Source: Halostagnicola sp. A-GB9-2
GTDB taxonomy: Archaea; Halobacteriota; Halobacteria; Halobacteriales; Natrialbaceae
DNA: 64,000 nucleotides
Reading direction: 5' to 3'
NCBI RefSeq assembly: GCF_030068615.1
Contig: NZ_JASJOC010000003.1
Location: 372,001 to 436,000, forward strand
Below, piece by piece: positions 54,362 to 63,449 of the stretch (position 1 is the first letter of the stretch; every line of letters starts with the position of its first letter). The notes beneath the pieces are model-generated. The model was not told where the DNA came from, did not search any database, and saw only the letters and a program-made list of their open reading frames with translations. The position numbers and the translations under genes were made by a program.

Positions 54362-54841
54362 ATGGCTCCGATAAACGCGGACGACCTCGAGTGGACGAAC
54401 CTGAACCAGGGAACGATGAACGTCCGACGAAAACAGTTGGGCGAGGCGGCGGACGGCAACCAGCTCGGATGTAGTCTCTACGAAATCCCATCCGGGAGTG
54501 AATCGTGGCCGTACCACTACCACACAGCAAACGAAGAAGCGATGTACGTGCTCGCGGGGACCGGAACGCTTCGACTCGCGGACGAGATGTACGACCTCGA
54601 GGACGGCGACTACGTCTCCTTCCCGGCCGACGAAACGGGCGGGCACAAGGTGATCAACGACTCGGGCGGTCCCCTCCGGTACCTCCTGTTCTCGACGATG
54701 AACGAACCCGATGTCTCCGTCTACCCGGACTCGGAAAAACTCGGCGTGTTCGTCGGCGCACCGCCGGGCGGACGCGAGGAACGGTCCGTTCAGGGGTACT
54801 ATCCGATGAACGGCGACGTCGACTACTGGCAAGGAGAGTGA
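54362..54841 (+). CDS. Cupin-domain protein
   Basis: This 159-residue single cupin has metal-binding motif 1 WPYHYHTANEEAMYVLAGTG (two His and Glu) and motif 2 DETGGHKVIN. Cupins of this type act as sugar-phosphate isomerases, dioxygenases or binding proteins; I cannot choose. It is 67 nt after the DUF373 gene, perhaps in the same transcript, though CTATTTTCTC about 30 nt upstream of the ATG may be a separate promoter. Confidence 0.85.
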   Translation: MAPINADDLEWTNLNQGTMNVRRKQLGEAADGNQLGCSLYEIPSGSESWPYHYHTANEEAMYVLAGTGTLRLADEMYDLEDGDYVSFPADETGGHKVINDSGGPLRYLLFSTMNEPDVSVYPDSEKLGVFVGAPPGGREERSVQGYYPMNGDVDYWQGE

Positions 54842-54868
54842 GCCCGATATCCACGGATGGGCCAGCGA

Positions 54869-55711
54869 CTACCGCTCGCGCTCGACGACGAACTCCGCCA
54901 GCTCGAGCAGGTAGTCTCGTGCCTCCGCATCGACGACATCGACCGTTCCCAGGGCGTCGATCGCCCGATCCGCTTCCGTGCGTGCACGCGTGTTCGCTTC
55001 TTCGGGCGTCAGATCGGTTACCTGCACGACGGAGGGTCGCTCGAGGGCGGCGTCGTGGCCCGTCGGTTTCCCGAGTTCCGACGCGTCGGCCGTGGCGTCT
55101 AACACGTCGTCTCTGATCTGGAAGGCGACGCCGACGCGTTCGGCGTACTCCCCGAGCGCTTCGACCGTGAATGGGTCGGAGTCGGCCGCGATCGCACCGA
55201 GTTCGGCCGCGGCGCGAAAGAGCGCGCCGGTTTTTCGTCGCGCGAGGGTCATGTACTCGGCTTCGTTCGATGGCTGTGAGGAGAGCTCGGTCGCCTCGCC
55301 GACGCCGAGTTCGACCATCGATTCGGCGACGACCTGCGTCGCTTTGGGATCCGCCGAAAAGAGCGCGAACGCCTCGCCGAGCAACCCGTCGCTGGTGATA
55401 ATTGCGGGCCCGTGGCCAAACTCGGCCCAGGCGCTGGTCGTCCCCCGGCGAAGTTCCGAGCGATCGATGATATCGTCGATCACGAGCGACGCGCTGTGGA
55501 CGAGTTCGATGCCGACGCCGAAGTCGACGGCGTCCGTCCGATCGCCGCCGACGGTTTCACATGCCAGTATCGTCACCATCGGCCGCACTCGCTTCCCCCC
55601 CGAGAGCGTCACGTGGCGAACTTCCGACCTGAGCGTCTCGGGGTCGACGCCGTCGACGACCTCGAGGAGACGCTCCTCGATCAGCGCCCGGCGGCGCTCG
55701 AGAAGTTCCAT
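54869..55711 (-). CDS. Polyprenyl (geranylgeranyl-type) diphosphate synthase
   Basis: This 280-residue trans-prenyltransferase builds allylic diphosphates for archaeal lipids and quinones from IPP. Motifs are GGKRVRPM near 39, the first Asp-rich motif DDIIDRSELRRG near 77, RRKTGALFRAA near 158 and the second Asp-rich motif DDVLD near 202. The residues before DDIID (SASLV) lack a bulky aromatic, so products of C20 or longer are possible. The start MELLERRRALIEERL is preferred over the longer frame. Confidence 0.88.
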   Translation of the reverse strand: MELLERRRALIEERLLEVVDGVDPETLRSEVRHVTLSGGKRVRPMVTILACETVGGDRTDAVDFGVGIELVHSASLVIDDIIDRSELRRGTTSAWAEFGHGPAIITSDGLLGEAFALFSADPKATQVVAESMVELGVGEATELSSQPSNEAEYMTLARRKTGALFRAAAELGAIAADSDPFTVEALGEYAERVGVAFQIRDDVLDATADASELGKPTGHDAALERPSVVQVTDLTPEEANTRARTEADRAIDALGTVDVVDAEARDYLLELAEFVVERER

Positions 55712-55831
55712 TGCCAGCGCTTTGGACGGGGGAAAAAAGTACGTGACGGTTGTGGCCGAAGCTGTTCGGTTTCTCGAGACTGTTCGCACGAATTGGCAAA
55801 CGGCCGGACAGTGAAAATAGCGCTCGTTTAT

Positions 55832-56043
55832 CGCTATACCGTGGTTCTCGCTTTGGTCAAACCACGCGGCTCACGGGCGTTCGCCCGTTCGCTATACCGT
55901 GATTCTCGCTTTGGTCAAACCACGCGGCTCACGGGCGTTCGCCCGTTCGCTATATCGTGGTTCTCGCTTCGCTCGAACCACGCAACTCGCGGGTCGTTCC
56001 TCCCCGCTCGCTATATCGTGGTTCTCGCTTCGCTCGAACCACG
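55832..56043. repeat. Four tandem hairpin units
   Basis: Four copies of CGCTATAYCGTGGTTCTCGC begin at 55832, 55890, 55948 and 56009 (periods 58, 58 and 61). In each, GTGGTT pairs with a downstream AACCAC across an 11-13 nt loop; the last two copies form the perfect 8-bp stem CGTGGTTC/GAACCACG. The spacers of copies 1 and 2 share GGCTCACGGGCGTTCGCCCG, itself a small hairpin. The array ends 3 nt before the etfA stop codon. Confidence 0.85.
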
Positions 56044-56046
56044 CTC

Positions 56047-57003
56047 CTACTGAAACTCCTCGGTCAACGCCGGCACGACGTCGAAGAGGTCGTCGTAGAT
56101 CGCGTAGTCTGCAATGTCCATGATCGGCGCGTTCTCGTCGGTGTTGATCGCGACGATCGTGTCCGAGCCTTTCATCCCGGCGACGTGCTGAACAGCGCCG
56201 GAGATACCGATAGCGATGTAGACGTCGGGCGTGACGACCTTGCCGGATTGGCCGACCTGACGATTCTTCGGGAGCCAGCCGTTGTCGACGATCGGGCGCG
56301 ACGATGACAGCGTCGCGTCGAGCGCGTCCGCGAGGTCGCGGATGATGTCGAGGTTCTCCTCCTCTTCGATCCCGCGGCCGACTGAGACCAGCACGTCGGC
56401 CTCGCTGATGTCGACGTCGCCGCCGCCGACCTCCTCGAAGCCGTTGACGCTCGAGCCGACCGCGTCCTCGTCGATATCGGCGTCGAAGGCTTCGATCGAA
56501 GCGTCGCCGGTACCCTCTGCGGTGGGCCACTCGGCGCTTCGGATGGTGGCGACGGCCGGACCGGAATCGACCTCGACGGTCGTTTCGACCTTTCCGCCGT
56601 ACATTTCGCGGTTGGCAACGAGCGTTTCGCCGTCTGATTCGAGTCCGACCGTGTCGGTGACGATGGGGAGGTCGAGTTCGTTCGCGACGGCGGGTGCGTA
56701 GTCGAGTCCGTTGACGCTGTTGGGTGCGAGGACGAACTGTGGGCCGCACTCGTCGTAGAGCTGGCTGATTGCCTGCGTGTAGACGTCGTGGTTGAACTCC
56801 TCGCCGTGGTCGACGGTGTGGATGACGTCGACGCCATCGCGGTTTGCCTTCTCGGCGAACTCGTCGACGGTGCCACTAATGATCACGAGGTGGAGTTCGC
56901 CGCCGGTCTGGTCGGCGAGTTCCCGTCCGGCAGTGATGATCTCGTAGCTGACGTCTCGCAGTTCGCCGCGTCGGTGGTCGGCGACGGCCAGGATATCGCT
57001 CAT
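56047..57003 (-). CDS. etfA: Electron transfer flavoprotein alpha subunit
   Basis: This 318-residue subunit binds FAD and passes electrons from acyl-CoA dehydrogenases to the quinone pool. The C-terminal FAD domain has GQSGKVVTPDVYIAIGISGAVQH (about 227-249) and AINTDENAPIMDIADY. The N-terminal domain begins MSDILAVADHRRGEL. Its start overlaps the etfB stop by 4 nt (ATGA). The tandem hairpin array follows at its 3' end. Confidence 0.93.
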   Translation of the reverse strand: MSDILAVADHRRGELRDVSYEIITAGRELADQTGGELHLVIISGTVDEFAEKANRDGVDVIHTVDHGEEFNHDVYTQAISQLYDECGPQFVLAPNSVNGLDYAPAVANELDLPIVTDTVGLESDGETLVANREMYGGKVETTVEVDSGPAVATIRSAEWPTAEGTGDASIEAFDADIDEDAVGSSVNGFEEVGGGDVDISEADVLVSVGRGIEEEENLDIIRDLADALDATLSSSRPIVDNGWLPKNRQVGQSGKVVTPDVYIAIGISGAVQHVAGMKGSDTIVAINTDENAPIMDIADYAIYDDLFDVVPALTEEFQ

Positions 57004-57791
57004 GGCGCCACCCCCTTCTCGCGGAGGAGATCAGCGAGCTGTCCGGCAGTGTTGTCTGCACCGCCTTCGAAGACGGTGACGTCGCTCTCGGTTTCCGGTT
57101 CGAACATTCCGGTGAGCGTCAGGTCGCCCTCGACGACGCCTTCGTCGACGCCGAGGTCGGCGAGACTCTGTACGTCGAGTTCCTTTCGCTGGGCCTGTCG
57201 GATGCCCCGAAGGCTCGCGTACCGGGGCTCGTTGATCCCGGTCTGGATCGTCAGGACCGCTGGCAGTTCGATATTCGTCAGCTCCTCGACGCCACCCTCG
57301 AGTTCGCGTCGAACCGAGGCGGTGCCGTCCTCGAAGTCGTGCTCGAGGTCGTTGACGACGGCTCCCCACTGGAGGCCGAGGTCCGCGGCCAGAGAAACGC
57401 CCGTGGCACCGAAGCTGTCGTCGCCGGACTGAACGCCCGACAGAACGAGGTCCGGGTCTTCTTCTTCGACGACGGCTCGGAGGATATCCGTTTTCGCACC
57501 GACGTCGAGCAGGTCGACGCCCTCGAGGGAGTCGTCCCAGACGCGGATGGCGCGGTCGGCACCCTTCGCGAGCGCCTGGCGGATGGTCTGTTCGCAGTCC
57601 TCGGGGCCGATCGTGACCGTGACGACCTCGTCGGCGACGCCGTCCTCTTGAAGCTGGACGGCCTCTTCGATGGCGTAGTCGTCCCATTCGTTGAGATCGG
57701 CACCGAGGTACTGGTCGGCGATCGCAGTACCGTCGATGTCGAACTCGTCTTCGACGGTCGCGACTTCCTTGACCGTAACGAGAATCTTCAT
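57000..57791 (-). CDS. etfB: Electron transfer flavoprotein beta subunit
   Basis: This 263-residue partner of EtfA starts MKILVTVKEVATVEDEFDID. The nucleotide-binding regions GPEDCEQTIRQALAKGADRAIRV (about 68-90) and SGVQSGDDSFGATGVSLA (about 120-137) are clear. The ATG at 57791 is chosen because MKILVTVK is the standard start. It is the first gene of a two-gene operon on the minus strand. Confidence 0.92.
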   Translation of the reverse strand: MKILVTVKEVATVEDEFDIDGTAIADQYLGADLNEWDDYAIEEAVQLQEDGVADEVVTVTIGPEDCEQTIRQALAKGADRAIRVWDDSLEGVDLLDVGAKTDILRAVVEEEDPDLVLSGVQSGDDSFGATGVSLAADLGLQWGAVVNDLEHDFEDGTASVRRELEGGVEELTNIELPAVLTIQTGINEPRYASLRGIRQAQRKELDVQSLADLGVDEGVVEGDLTLTGMFEPETESDVTVFEGGADNTAGQLADLLREKGVAP

Positions 57792-58037
57792 CATTGTTTC
57801 GTGCGTTGCCATCCCCGTAAACGTTTTCGAAACCCTGTTTCATACACAAGCAGTTGACTCGATATCTTTTCGAGGGGGCGAGGACGTTCGTTGGACTGGT
57901 CGGCGACAATCGTAACGGCTCCCCGTTTCGGCGGCTCGGTTCGAGTCATTCGCCGGAAAAACCGGGAGTTCGCTATCGAGAGCAAACGTCGTTTCCAAGA
58001 CGCAAGCGGTTTAACGCCGCCGCTGATAGGGAATCAT

Positions 58038-58511
58038 ATGGCAGACTGTCCACTTGCCGACGACTGTCCGAGCTTTTCGGAGCGGATCTCGGGTATGGGG
58101 TGTCAACACTACGGTGACCGTGGTGGAAAGGAGTGGTGTCAACACTACAACCAGCCGATCGACGATCTGAAGAGCCAACCGATCAAGCGCGGGGAAGAGG
58201 TCGTCGTCGACATCGTCGATATGCACGAAAGTGGTGCCGGAGTTGGGCGAACCGAAGACGGCTTTATCGTGATGGTCGACGGCGTGCTCCCCGAAGCTCG
58301 TTCTCGGGTCGAAATTCAGCGCGTCCACAGCAGCCACGCTCGAGCCGAAGAGATCGAACGGCTTCCGATGGACTCGGACGAGGACGGCGAGTCGGACGGG
58401 AGCGACGGCGAACGCGCCGATGGCGCTGACAGCGAGACGACTGACGACAACCGAAGTGGGCAGCCGGACCGTGAGCGACTCGGAAGTCGCGACAACTTCT
58501 GGGGATCGTAA
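58038..58511 (+). CDS. TRAM-domain RNA-binding protein
   Basis: This 157-residue protein has a cysteine-rich N-terminus (MADCPLADDCPSFSERISGM, later GCQHYG and WCQHYN) that may bind zinc. A TRAM OB-fold follows (about 52-112: IKRGEEVVVDIVDMHESGAGVGRTEDGFIVMVDGVLPEARSRVEIQRV). The tail is acidic and disordered. Small archaeal TRAM proteins act as RNA chaperones. The ATG at 58038 follows the CAT ATG typical of haloarchaeal genes. Confidence 0.85.
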   Translation: MADCPLADDCPSFSERISGMGCQHYGDRGGKEWCQHYNQPIDDLKSQPIKRGEEVVVDIVDMHESGAGVGRTEDGFIVMVDGVLPEARSRVEIQRVHSSHARAEEIERLPMDSDEDGESDGSDGERADGADSETTDDNRSGQPDRERLGSRDNFWGS

Positions 58512-58835
58512 CGCTCTCGCAGCGACAGCCGTTTACCGTGGACAGTTGCTTCCATGGAGTCGGTATCGGAGATCGATTGGACAGTTCTGGATGTTCGTCT
58601 GGCAGTTTTTATGAAGGTGCTGACAGCCACCGTTCGTTCTCGAGTCGTTCGGGCATTGTTTAGATGAGGCGGTTCTAGTAGTATGCGTAGCCGCCGAAAC
58701 GTTCATGCTCGTTTCACTCGCCCACGCTCCCCAAATACGGTTCGGCCACCCGATTCGATCGTAGACGCTTTGAGCCCGCCGACACGTAGTAGACCATATG
58801 AACACGCTCACGAACCTGCTCGGGAGGCCATCGTC
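58512..58835. other. Intergenic stretch without a recognisable gene
   Basis: There are about 320 bases between the TRAM gene and the Tfx gene. Both strands lack a frame with haloarchaeal coding style. I see TTTTTATGAAG near 58606-58616, a possible TATA element, and a GGGAGG ribosome site at 58822-58827 belonging to the next gene. No tRNA fold was found. Confidence 0.4.
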
Positions 58836-59294
58836 GTGATCGACGACATCGAGGAGCTGCTTGAGGATATCGGGTTCGAGTCCGAGACGAGCATTCTGAC
58901 CCACCGACAGGCACAGGTCCTCGCCTTGCGGGAGCGAGACGTTTCTCAGGCCGACATTGCTGATGCCCTGGGAACCTCGCGGGCGAACGTCTCCTCGATC
59001 GAGTCGAGCGCTCGAGAGAACCTGAACAAGGCCCGCGAGACCGTCGCCTTCGCAGAGGCGCTTCGAGCGCCGGTGCGGGTTCGGGTTCCGTCCGGAACGG
59101 ACCTGTACGACGTGCCGCAGCTGGTCTACGACGCGTGCGACGAAAACGGCGTCAAGGTCGATCACACCGCCCCCGATCTGATGAAGGTTGTCAGCGATGC
59201 GGCCGGACCGGCGGTGAAAGGTCGGAAGATTTCCACCCCGCTCATCGTCGGTGTGACCTCGAACGGGCTCGTTCGGGTTCGACATCGGGAATAA
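58836..59294 (+). CDS. Tfx-family DNA-binding protein
   Basis: This 152-residue protein has a helix-turn-helix LTHRQAQVLALRERDVSQADIADALGTSRANVSSIE (about 20-55), the Tfx signature, followed by a C-terminal ligand-binding-like domain with VRVPSGTDLYDVPQLVYDAC. Tfx of Methanothermobacter binds the promoter of the fmd operon for molybdenum formylmethanofuran dehydrogenase. A moeA gene lies 1 kb downstream, so a link to molybdenum is possible (inference). I prefer the GTG at 58836, about 8 nt after GGGAGG, over upstream in-frame codons. Confidence 0.85.
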   Translation: MIDDIEELLEDIGFESETSILTHRQAQVLALRERDVSQADIADALGTSRANVSSIESSARENLNKARETVAFAEALRAPVRVRVPSGTDLYDVPQLVYDACDENGVKVDHTAPDLMKVVSDAAGPAVKGRKISTPLIVGVTSNGLVRVRHRE

Positions 59295-59384
59295 TCTGTT
59301 CGCTACCCTTTTGGGCTGCGCCCCTTCGATTGCGCTCGGTCGGCTTCCCTGAAGCCTTTGTCCTCCCACCTCGTTTGCCCCCGC

Positions 59385-60188
59385 ATGGATCTGGACGTAG
59401 ACGGTAACGCGGCACTGGTAACGGCATCCTCGAGCGGTCTCGGGCTCGCGAGCGCGACGGCACTGGCCGAAGCGGGAGCGAACGTCGCTATCTGCGGCCG
59501 CACCGAGGAGAAACTCGAGAGCGCCAAAAAGTCGATCGAGGACGCCCGCGAGTCCGCAGATGGAGCGTCCGGAGACGTCCTCGCGGTGCAGGCCGATCTC
59601 ACGGTACCCGAAGACATCGCCGATCTGGTTGAGGAGACCGTCGACGCGTTCGGCGGGCTCGACCACCTGGTAACCTCTTCTGGCGGCCCGCCGAGCACGA
59701 CGTTCCTCGAGACCGAACAGAGAGAGTGGTATCAGGCCTACGACCTGCTCGTGATGAGCGTCGTCTGGACGATCGAGGAGGCACACCCGCACCTGCTCGA
59801 GTCCGAATACGGCACGATCACCTCGATCACGTCGCGGACGGTCCAGGAGGTCGCGGACGGGCTCCTCCTCTCGAACGCGGTTCGCCGGGGCGTCATCGGA
59901 CTCATCAAAACTGTTTCTCGAGAGTTCGCACCCGAAATCAGGGCCAACGCCGTGCTTCCGGGGACCATAGAGACGCCCCGAATCGAGGAGCTGATCGAAA
60001 CCGGAATCGAGCGAGGAACCTACGAGGACTACGAGGCGGGACTCGCCGATCTCTCCGATGAAATCCCGATGGACCGAATCGGTCAACCCGAGGAACTCGG
60101 CGAGACCGTCGCGTATCTCTCGAGTCCGCGTGCAAGTTACGTCAACGGAGCTGAGATCCCGATCGACGGCGGCTTGCTCCGGAGTTAG
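59385..60188 (+). CDS. Short-chain dehydrogenase/reductase with altered active site
   Basis: This 267-residue Rossmann-fold SDR has the cofactor motif TASSSGLGLA (13-22), an NNAG-like position reading TSSGGP (97-102), Ser147/Ser150 and a C-terminal GAEIPIDGG. The usual YxxxK catalytic pair is missing: the aligned segment reads LLLSNAVRRG (160-169), placing Ser163 and Arg167 where Tyr and Lys should be. A group of FabG-like proteins has this LxLSNxxR form. Activity is uncertain. Start ATG 59385 rather than the in-frame codon 9 residues earlier. Confidence 0.85.
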   Translation: MDLDVDGNAALVTASSSGLGLASATALAEAGANVAICGRTEEKLESAKKSIEDARESADGASGDVLAVQADLTVPEDIADLVEETVDAFGGLDHLVTSSGGPPSTTFLETEQREWYQAYDLLVMSVVWTIEEAHPHLLESEYGTITSITSRTVQEVADGLLLSNAVRRGVIGLIKTVSREFAPEIRANAVLPGTIETPRIEELIETGIERGTYEDYEAGLADLSDEIPMDRIGQPEELGETVAYLSSPRASYVNGAEIPIDGGLLRS

Positions 60189-60273
60189 GGTGTTTTCGAG
60201 ACCTCGATAGCCCCACGAAACGCGACCGCGACGGTCCCGCACGTTTTTCCCCTCCGCCCGCGCGTTTTCGAGT

Positions 60274-61545
60274 ATGAAAGGTGCCGACCACGAGCGAACC
60301 GAAGCGGGGTTCAAGGTACGCACGCCCGTTGACGAGGCGCGCACCGTTTTGAAAGACGCTCTCGAGTTCGACGAGCGCGAACCCGATACCGAAGCGCTCC
60401 CCATTGAACAGGCCAGCGGACGCGTAATCGCCCAATCGGTGACGGCGTCGCGAAACGTCCCGCACTACCAGCGCGCGGCGATGGACGGCTACGCGGTCCG
60501 CGCGGCGGACACGTTCGGAGCCAGCGACCGGTCTCCCGCCGTTCTCCGGATCGCCGACGACGAGTCTGTCACCCCCGAGACCGCCGTCCGAGTCCACACC
60601 GGGAGTTCGATCCCGGAGGGGAGCGACGCCGTCGTGATGATCGAACACGTCGAAGAGTTCGACTCCTCGAGCGAACTCGAGGTCGCCGACGCGGTCGCCG
60701 AAGGGGAAAACGTCGCGCCGGTGGGCGAAGACGTCGAATCGGGACAGGTGCTCTACGAACCGGGACACCGCCTCAGGCCGTCGGATCTGGGCCTGCTCAA
60801 ATCCGTCGGACTCGCGCGCGTCCTGGTCGCCAAGGAACCTCGAGTGGGCGTCATCCCAACGGGCGAGGAACTCGTCCAGCACGATCCCGACCCCGGAGAG
60901 GTCATCGAAACCAACGGTCTTACTGTCTCGAGGTTGGTCGAAGACTGGGGCGGACGAGCGACCTATCGAAACATCGTGACCGACGATCACGACGCGCTCC
61001 GGGCCGCCATCGAACGGGATCTGACCAAAGACGTCGTCGTCACGTCCGGCGGCTCGTCGGTCGGCGAACGCGACCTGATCCCGGAGGTCATCGACGACAT
61101 CGGTGAGGTCATCGTCCACGGCGTCGGGCTCAAACCCGGCCACCCGGTCTGTCTCGGCGTCGTCGAAGAGACCCCCGTTCTCGCCCTGCCGGGCTATCCT
61201 GTCGCCTGTATCGTCAACGCCGTCCAGTTCCTGCGTCCGGTGATGCGCTGGCTCGAGGGCACCGAACCCGAACCCCACCCGACGACGATGGCCCGACTCG
61301 ATCGCAAGATTCCCAGCGAACCCGCGACGCGGACCTTCGCGCGGGTCACACTCGAGGAACGCGACGCGGACGACGCGGCGGATACCGCTTCCAAGAACGA
61401 ACCGGATTTCGACGCAGTGCCGACGAGAGCCAGCGGCTCGGGCGTGCTCTCGAGCGTCTCGCTCGCGGACGGATGGGTCGTCGTCGACGACGACCGCGAG
61501 GGGATTCCGGCGGGCGAAACCGTCGCGGTACAGCGCTGGGAGTAA
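60274..61545 (+). CDS. moeA: Molybdopterin molybdenumtransferase MoeA
   Basis: MoeA inserts molybdate into adenylated molybdopterin to finish the molybdenum cofactor. This 423-residue protein has YQRAAMDGYAV near 69, VHTGSSIPEGSDAVVMIEH near 109, VIPTGEELVQ near 195, VTSGGSSVGERD near 257 and ALPGYPVACIV near 305, then the C-terminal beta domain with SGSGVLSSVSLADG. A 25-residue N-terminal extension is acidic. There are no other moa/moe genes in the window. Confidence 0.93.
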   Translation: MKGADHERTEAGFKVRTPVDEARTVLKDALEFDEREPDTEALPIEQASGRVIAQSVTASRNVPHYQRAAMDGYAVRAADTFGASDRSPAVLRIADDESVTPETAVRVHTGSSIPEGSDAVVMIEHVEEFDSSSELEVADAVAEGENVAPVGEDVESGQVLYEPGHRLRPSDLGLLKSVGLARVLVAKEPRVGVIPTGEELVQHDPDPGEVIETNGLTVSRLVEDWGGRATYRNIVTDDHDALRAAIERDLTKDVVVTSGGSSVGERDLIPEVIDDIGEVIVHGVGLKPGHPVCLGVVEETPVLALPGYPVACIVNAVQFLRPVMRWLEGTEPEPHPTTMARLDRKIPSEPATRTFARVTLEERDADDAADTASKNEPDFDAVPTRASGSGVLSSVSLADGWVVVDDDREGIPAGETVAVQRWE

Positions 61546-61837
61546 CCCACGCGAGCCGTCTCGCGCTCGAACGACACGACGTTTGGAAGGCCGCCGTCTG
61601 CCTGCGCGCGATAACTGTCTGCAGCCCTCTCTGATACGGTCGGTTGGGGGAATAGCGTCAGAAACCTCCCGAGCGACGGTTCTCGAGGATTGTCTGTGTA
61701 CTCTGCTACACACAAAACTTATTTCAGAGTCGGACACAGAAACGATCAGATTCCACGAATGATCGAGCCGTTGAACGGAGTAGCCTGCACACAATCGACG
61801 TGGAGCCACTCGGCCGCGTCTACCGGGAGCGCCTAAC

Positions 61838-63403
61838 ATGGGCGTCGCGTCGAAGTTGGGACAGATCGGGCCGAATACTGAACGGTACCAGCGATTTCTC
61901 ACCCACCTCGAGCCGGTTCGCCGGCGGATTCGATCTCGGTTCTCGATCGATACGCGCGCACTCGCCGCCCTTCGAATTTCGCTCGGGCTCATTCTTCTGG
62001 GCGACCTGCTCTACCGTGCCGGAAACATAGAGCGGTTTTACACCGACGACGGGGCCTATCCCCTCGCGGCCTACGAGGGGACCTACGGGCAGGTCATCGA
62101 CTTTTCGCTTCATGCGATGTCGGGGGAGCTGTGGGTGCAACAGCTGCTGTTCGGTATCGCAGGGGTGTTCGCCATCGCGTTCGTGCTCGGCTATCGGACG
62201 AGGCTGGTCGGCGTCGTCTCGTTGCTTCTCTTGCTCTCGTTGCAGGCGCGAAACCCGACGATTCTCAACGGCGCGGACCGACTGCTCCGGGTCATGTTGC
62301 TGGTCGCGCTCCTGACGCCGCTGGGTGAGCGGTGGTCGATCGACGCGCTTCGTCGCGGTTCGGCCCGGTCGACCGCCCTTAGCTTCGGAACCGCCGCGCT
62401 CCTCATCCAGCCGCTGATGGTGCTCTCGCAGAACGCGGTGCTCAAGTACGAAGGGGACACCTGGTACGAGGGCGAAGCGGTCCAGATCGCGCTCTCGAAC
62501 GACGTGATGACCGTATTTCTGGGCAACTACCTCGTCTCGTATCCCGGACTCCTCGAGGTACTCAACTGGATTTGGGTCGGTTTGCTCGCCGGGTCCGTCG
62601 TTTTCCTTCTCCTGACCGACGGGCGGCTCCGGGCGTTTTTCGCGCTCGTCTATATGGGTGCGTTCACGGGGATGGTGACTACGATGTCGGTCGGGCTGTT
62701 CCCGTTTGTCCTGTCGGCAACCATGCTCCCGTTTCTCACGGCCCCGTTCTGGGAGACCCTCTCCCGTCTGGCACCTGCCGCGCTGACGGACCGGCGACCG
62801 TCCGCGTCACAGCTCGGGCCGCTCGGCCGACCGCCCGTCGAGCGCCGCGTTCTCGACGCGCTCGACCGGCGTGGGTACGAGTCCAAAACGTCGTTCGTCC
62901 GCGCGTACAGCGGCGCGTTGCTGACCGTCCTCGGCGTTATCGTTCTCGCGTCGATACTGCTGTACGGGACGACCTACGTGACGGGACACGACGTGCCGGA
63001 CGAACTCGACTCGAGTTACCTCAACGAACAACACTGGGGATTGTACTCGCCGAATCCGTCGGAAGCCTACAGCTGGTACAGCGTCGAAGCGGAACTCGAG
63101 TCCGGCTCGCAGGTCGACGCGTTCGGGGGTGGAAACGTCACCGCCGATCGCCCGCCGGACGCTTCGCAGGAGTACGATACCTTCCGCGATCGGAAGTTCA
63201 TGGAATCAGTTCGCGACTCCGGACAGGGTGATTCGAACGGCGTGATCTCCCGAAGTTATGCCGAGTGGGCGTGCGAAGAGGCCAACGCGAATCACGACGA
63301 GTCGGTCGAAGCGGTGACGGTGTACCGGTTCTATCAGCCCAGTCCGATCGACGGCGAGTACGAGGATACGGGGCAACTCACCGTCATCGAGAGGGAGTGT
63401 TAG
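61838..63403 (+). CDS. HTTM-domain membrane protein
   Basis: This 521-residue protein has the HTTM pattern found in vitamin K-dependent gamma-carboxylases: a first helix with LAALRISLGLILLGDLLYR near 45, the NIERFYTDDGAYPL loop, and LGYRTRLVGVVSLLLLLSLQARNPTI, then about six more helices to residue 380. The last 140 residues are soluble (DELDSSYLNEQHWGLYSPNP, NVTADRPPD) and probably outside. Haloarchaeal HTTM proteins are uncharacterised, and carboxylase activity is not implied. The start at 61838 lies just after a short open frame. Confidence 0.8.
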   Translation: MGVASKLGQIGPNTERYQRFLTHLEPVRRRIRSRFSIDTRALAALRISLGLILLGDLLYRAGNIERFYTDDGAYPLAAYEGTYGQVIDFSLHAMSGELWVQQLLFGIAGVFAIAFVLGYRTRLVGVVSLLLLLSLQARNPTILNGADRLLRVMLLVALLTPLGERWSIDALRRGSARSTALSFGTAALLIQPLMVLSQNAVLKYEGDTWYEGEAVQIALSNDVMTVFLGNYLVSYPGLLEVLNWIWVGLLAGSVVFLLLTDGRLRAFFALVYMGAFTGMVTTMSVGLFPFVLSATMLPFLTAPFWETLSRLAPAALTDRRPSASQLGPLGRPPVERRVLDALDRRGYESKTSFVRAYSGALLTVLGVIVLASILLYGTTYVTGHDVPDELDSSYLNEQHWGLYSPNPSEAYSWYSVEAELESGSQVDAFGGGNVTADRPPDASQEYDTFRDRKFMESVRDSGQGDSNGVISRSYAEWACEEANANHDESVEAVTVYRFYQPSPIDGEYEDTGQLTVIEREC

Positions 63404-63449
63404 TCGGGTTCCACGACCGGTTGGCTCGAAAATCCGTTGGTCCGATCGG

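Noticed and set aside
55832-56043. CRISPR array reading of the four tandem units
   Set aside because: Units are nearly identical along most of their length, spacers are shared rather than unique, and no cas genes are present.
58533-60404. A very long minus-strand frame across the Tfx and SDR genes
   Set aside because: It is an antisense shadow of GC-rich coding DNA; the plus-strand genes carry clear family motifs.
61759-61836. A 25-residue open frame ending 1 nt before the HTTM start, like a leader peptide
   Set aside because: No regulatory codon run, no attenuator hairpin and no ribosome site are visible; short frames of this size occur freely.
60142-61992. A 616-residue minus-strand frame across moeA
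   Set aside because: Antisense shadow; moeA motifs are complete on the plus strand.
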